64,000 bases of DNA, taken from positions 271,669-335,668 of the forward strand of contig JANPYM010000011.1 in NCBI GenBank assembly GCA_025890175.1. The letters are read 5' to 3'. The position numbers were made by a program, and so were the translations under genes. Below are positions 59,601 to 64,000 of the stretch, piece after piece (position 1 is the first letter of the stretch; every line of letters starts with the position of its first letter). Under the pieces are notes generated by a model. The model was not told where the DNA came from. It did not search any database and saw nothing but the letters and a program-made list of their open reading frames with translations. Origin of the DNA: Ciborinia camelliae. Taxonomy: Eukaryota > Ascomycota > Leotiomycetes > Helotiales > Sclerotiniaceae.

Positions 59601-62600
59601 TGCTGGGAACTGAGGATATTGTTTGTTTATATGGAGAGAAACATCTGTAGATGAAATGGAAGACGTGATTTCTATACACCTCAGTTTTTTCCCATAAGTA
59701 TCTCTTTTGAATTGTCTAAAGTCGGGGTCCATATTATTGTTATTCCACATGAGTGACTGACTCCAAAAGGGTTTTGAGAAGATTGACCAAGATGCTTGCC
59801 ATCAACAACTGATAATACTACCACAAACTGCGACAGAATGGATGGGCAATTGCTCAAAAGCTTGCAATATGTATGCCCAGGTTGTAAAAGCAAACACATC
59901 TCCAATGTAGATGGAGATTCAAAACCAAGATCTTATACTCCGACAGGATCGAACAACATCCAATCCCATATAAACGATGGCACAGTAGCACCATGCATCT
60001 TCTCACTTCACCACCCAAGCCGCAACTTTCGGCATCCTTTCGGTACTCAAGTCCTCATCCAAATCCGCATCCAATGCATCCGATACTTAAAATAACGATC
60101 GCCACTTGACACTACCTTGTTGTCACATCTCCACGATGTCATCTTTGATATTCGATATAATCTCAAGCGGATGGAGTTTAATATAAAGCTTAACTATCTA
60201 GGATTACTAGATCCCATTCTCGCATCCAGAGTGTTCTATTTTTTCACTTCTTTCCATAGGGCCTACTCCCGCGTCAAGACTGCAGAAAAGTCGTCATCCC
60301 CCCTCCAAGTTCAACTACGAAATTATATCTCAAACTCGTCCATCCGTATGTTTCTCGTTTCTGTGTTCAGGCCTTGGAGCGCCTCATGTTTTGGCGGGGT
60401 GTTGAGTGTGCCCAGATGTATATAGAATATTCCTCCAGGAGCCTAGAGCAAGACGTGAATTTCCCGTTTCGGTTATAGTTTGGTGAATGCGAGACGCTAC
60501 GAGATGAAGCGAAATGAATACTCGAGCATGATGGAATAAGCATCAATAGATATCTCCGGGTTCAACCCTGCGGCTGGATGGGGAAATATGGTTGGAGTGG
60601 ATTCAGTGGCGATCATTCGTGCTCAACTGTAGGTCTGTATGTGCAATAACTTGATTGATGGTTGAGTGGTAATATCGTGTGGTGGATTAGGCACCGTGGA
60701 GTTTTTGTGAAGGGAAGAAAGAAAAGACGTGGAAAAAACTGGAAATGAACATATCGTCGGGCGTTTCGCCTTAATGAGTTACGATTGCGATAGCGATATA
60801 GACCCTACCAAATAGGTAATCTATTTGATCTATCGAAAAATCAAGTCGAAACATCAGCTAGTTACCAGAAAAAGCCATTAATCTCAAGGACTAGGAATTA
60901 TATTATCATAGATAGTCTTATAGTGGTATAAGATCATCATCGATCGAATCCATTCCTTTATTTTAAAAATAAATGAAAGTTAAATTGAAACTTGTCATCA
61001 ATTTTGGAGTATTAATATAAAGGATGGGGAGGGTAATCTTTTAGTAAGTGCTGTAGGTAAGGATGTTACCGAGTGGAGCTAAGGTTATTATGTACAAAGG
61101 CCAGAATTGGGTACCTAGAGGTCTACAGTAATTTTTGGGAATTAGATGACGTCCTGGATGCATATTTGATAGATAAGCTGAAAGGACACAAATTGGATCG
61201 AATCTGTATTTCGAGTGACTTATCCGAGACATAATCGGTATAAAATTCGAATCAGATCAAAAAGTTCCCAAAAATCCCCAATTGCAGAAGTGGAGAGAGG
61301 GCAGAAGTGGAGAGAGCGCGTAACTGGACGGACGGGCGTCTAAAATCTAGAACAATCTTGCCATGAAGAAACAATAAAATATTCAATGCTTTGAGTGATC
61401 AGTCCGGGGTGTTTGATAGGCGTTAGTGCTTCAGGGGTACATGGAAATAAATCTGTTGTGCAGGGAAAAGGCTGGGAGGAGAACGCAGAAGATCGCTCGG
61501 AGCATAAGATTACTTTTTATGCAGGCACAGTTTCATGAACCGTTGTGCGATGCGCCATATCTTGCAGTGACGAGCTGTGCTGTGTAGTGGGGATGAGATT
61601 GGACGATGAGGGAGATTTTTGGTGTTCAACCGTTGATTCGGTGTTTTGAATTTCTGGTTACTTGGGATTCGTGAATCAAAGAAAAGATCAGGGCGGATGA
61701 AGAATGTGCTCAATCATGATCGGACTCTTTATAAGATATAAGAGATGATCAAGATTTGAGATTAGATTTTTGTGTTGCCCGATAATTTTAAAAGCTTATG
61801 AGATGAATGCATAATGCGGCTGCCAAAAGGGACATCAAGCCCCGCGTCTTGTATATTGAACCTCGGGTTAGAACTTAGCAACGACGACGTAATTTATTCA
61901 TTGATACACTTTGAAGCTTTGGGTATCGTGAAACTGATAGCTGTGGTACCCGATTAAAAAGAAATAAGCAAAGAAGTTGGGTTGAAATGGTAATGAGTAT
62001 GCCTGATGAAGGGGCATGAGTCGCTTGATGAATAATTAATAAGCTATAGCACCAACCTATCTATGAAACCTTTAGACCATATGATTTTGCTCAGATAAAG
62101 TCAACAAAACCATCCAGCGCCTCACCGTTGAGTCTGGGAGGGTTTTTTTGTGCCACAAAAGTCAGGCCGGACAAAATCATGCTGAAGAAAACATTGATAC
62201 AGTAGGTACCATAGATGGACAGATAAAATTGAAATCGGATACTCATAACGCTTGGCTCTCTTGGCCATTCATTTGCCTATGGTGATTGGGGGGAGTGAAT
62301 CATGAATAAAGGTTCAAGGAAAGCATACGGCACAGAAGTTTGAATGATTGTAAAAGACCACGCAATTTATAATTCACAAGATTAATTTGATTTCCTCTTT
62401 CAAGCAAGAAGGTATTTAATTTCCGAAATATGACAGTCATCATCAAATACACATAACTTTTCCAATTTATCCCATCTACTTAGGGAATATGTGGTTCTAG
62501 TTTCATCTACTCAAACGATTCTTATTTCATTAAAAAAAATAGCTTCCATATTTGTTGTTTATACTTTTCCGTGTGATTTTGAACTTTCGGATGGTGATGA

Positions 62601-63893
62601 TCTTGATATTGAGATGGAAATCCAGTCATCTAAACTAAACAATTTAGTGTCCGTTTGTTTGTGCGTGCGGAAATGGTGCAGGACAGTTTCACCAATATCA
62701 TCAACTAAAAGGTACGTCCAGCTACCCAGGTAAGCAAGCCAACCGAGCCAACTGAGTTGTTTGAAACAAGCACTGGTTCCCCTTCAATCTCTCTCTGCTT
62801 GCTTGGACCAATTTCTCTGACCACTAGAAGGCCAGAGATCCCAAGAATGGTGATAATTATGGAGCAAATCATCTAATCATCTTACATGGAACCCACTAAC
62901 ATGTCCTGTTTGAAGCTTCTAGCCTTCTAAGTTCTCGGGCTAGCCTACCTAGGTACCTGTATTATCCTTTGGGTAATGATATCTAAACAATTCACTGGTT
63001 CATATTCCGCTGTTAACCTATTACCCCTATCTTAGATGTGATTGGCAGAGACGATGGACAACGTGGGAAATTTACTCCAAGTCGCATTATCATTGGTTCT
63101 ATCTCGTACACCTTTAGTATCACCAACCCCTGAGAGTGGTAACATGGCATGATAACCTCTACCTCTCGATCCTCCAAGCTTTTCAAGGGTCAGTTGCGGT
63201 GAGATCCTCTAGAAGCCCTGGTACCTGCATAGACCCATGTGGCCATTGAACCGCGCCGCCTTGTCGTTACTATGGAAAGTAAAGCGTAATAAAGGTTTTT
63301 TTTCATTTGCCCACAAAATCGATATTCGCTCCATACAAACCCTTCCCAATGGATCCGATCATATATTTTTTGATAACATATGGAACAAGCACCTACCCCC
63401 CCTCATCCATGTCCGCTCGTTAATCATTTCACATTTCATAATAATCCCATCGACCAGGGTCCCACTCTTTTCTGTGCTCACCCCGTTGGCCCATTTCCTT
63501 TTTATCTCCTAGAGCGAACCGTCCTCCTCGTCTTTCTTTAAAAGATTCCTCCACCCTCCTTTTTCCAACACAAGATCTTCCTTGATCACTACACTCACTG
63601 TCATTACCCAGTTCTTTTTGCACAAAAAAGTTCCTTTCTCTCATTTCCAACTCTACAGTCATTCCTTATTTGAGAGCATCCACTTTTGGCGCAATTGACT
63701 TTCGCTCACTTACATACGATCCATCACGACAGATACATAGAAATTTTCAAAAGCAAAAAGCACTTTTTGGGTACATAGCACTTCTTCTTTGGATCTTGAG
63801 GACATAGGATATCACGAGAATTTACCGCAAAGGAAGGAACATATCATTTACGAATAATCTAGACATAAAATTCATCCTTCGATACCCATCACG
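56621..63893. other. Intergenic, no gene recognised
   Basis: About 7.3 kb without a recognisable protein gene. Frames at 58883-59305 (-), 59385-59750 (-), 59796-60095 (+) and 60117-60425 (+) lack family motifs and convincing splice partners. The stretch is AT-leaning with TACC motifs (58070-58085, 58690-58710). The last few hundred bases (63480-63890) are pyrimidine-rich and look like the promoter and leader of the following secreted-protein gene. Confidence 0.5.
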
Positions 63894-64000
63894 ATGCAAT
63901 TCACCACGCTCAGCTTGGCCCTTTTGGCCGGTGTCGCCACGGCCACCCAAGGTCATTTCCACCCCAAGCGGGTCACCAACGGAACCACCAGCGCGGTCCC
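63894..64000 (+). CDS. Secreted protein, 5' end only (cut by window)
   Basis: ATG at 63894 opens MQFTTLSLALLAGVATATQG, a clear signal peptide, followed by HFHPKRVTNGTTSAV and then the window edge. The KR pair soon after the signal peptide is a possible Kex2 site, and NGT is a possible N-glycosylation site. A His/Lys-Arg propeptide of this style occurs in fungal cell-wall glycosidases such as beta-1,3-glucanases, but 35 residues are too few to name a family. A long pyrimidine-rich leader precedes the ATG. Confidence 0.7.
   Translation, partial: MQFTTLSLALLAGVATATQGHFHPKRVTNGTTSAV

Overview
The window is nuclear DNA of a filamentous ascomycete (Pezizomycotina). Reasons: short introns (about 33-90 nt) with GTAAGT/GTATGT-type donors and CTAAC/CTGAC-like branch points, a fungal NACHT-ankyrin (NLR-like) gene, a CDC25-type RasGEF, a fungal MetE, a GPI-anchored cell-surface protein, and AT-saturated, cytosine-depleted DNA of the kind left by RIP. 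The dense TACC/TAGG simple repeats suggest Leotiomycetes (Helotiales); that placement is inference.

Layout. 1-2.97 kb: AT-saturated, RIP-like relic. 4.6-8.5 kb (-): NACHT/ankyrin gene of seven exons, model resolved here. 9.5-10.4 kb: a 206-bp hAT-type MITE with 8-bp target duplication and a 189-bp solo LTR with 5-bp duplication, followed by AT-rich relic DNA. 11.8-14.3 kb (-): cobalamin-independent methionine synthase (4 exons) with a TCACGTG site upstream. 17.4-21.0 kb (-): Ras guanine-nucleotide exchange factor (SH3, REM, RasGEF). 21-41 kb: about 20 kb with no recognisable protein gene, full of microsatellites, holding a second hAT-type MITE (530 bp, 8-bp duplication). 41.1-41.4 kb (-): a 61-aa two-exon SMP-domain protein. 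43.8-44.7 kb (-): secreted cysteine-rich GPI-anchored protein. 56.6-63.9 kb: no gene recognised. 63.9 kb (+): start of a secreted protein cut by the window edge.

The most interesting part is 46.8-56.6 kb. It holds, in order: a two-exon 94-aa secreted peptide built of three repeats around a PLIEW core (-); a truncated fungal rhodopsin-domain gene (+); an intact cytochrome P450 (-); divergently, a UstYa (DUF3328) family gene with both HxxHC motifs but two in-frame TAG codons (+); an intact CmcJ/AsaB-like oxygenase (-); and a MUP1-type methionine/amino-acid permease with an apparent one-base frameshift near its start (+). A repeat-bearing secreted precursor next to a UstYa-type oxidase and a P450 is the layout of fungal ribosomally made cyclic peptides (dikaritin type). 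The reading proposed here is a small, partly decayed RiPP-like cluster with an unfamiliar W-containing core. Family assignments come from recognised motifs only; no database search was possible.
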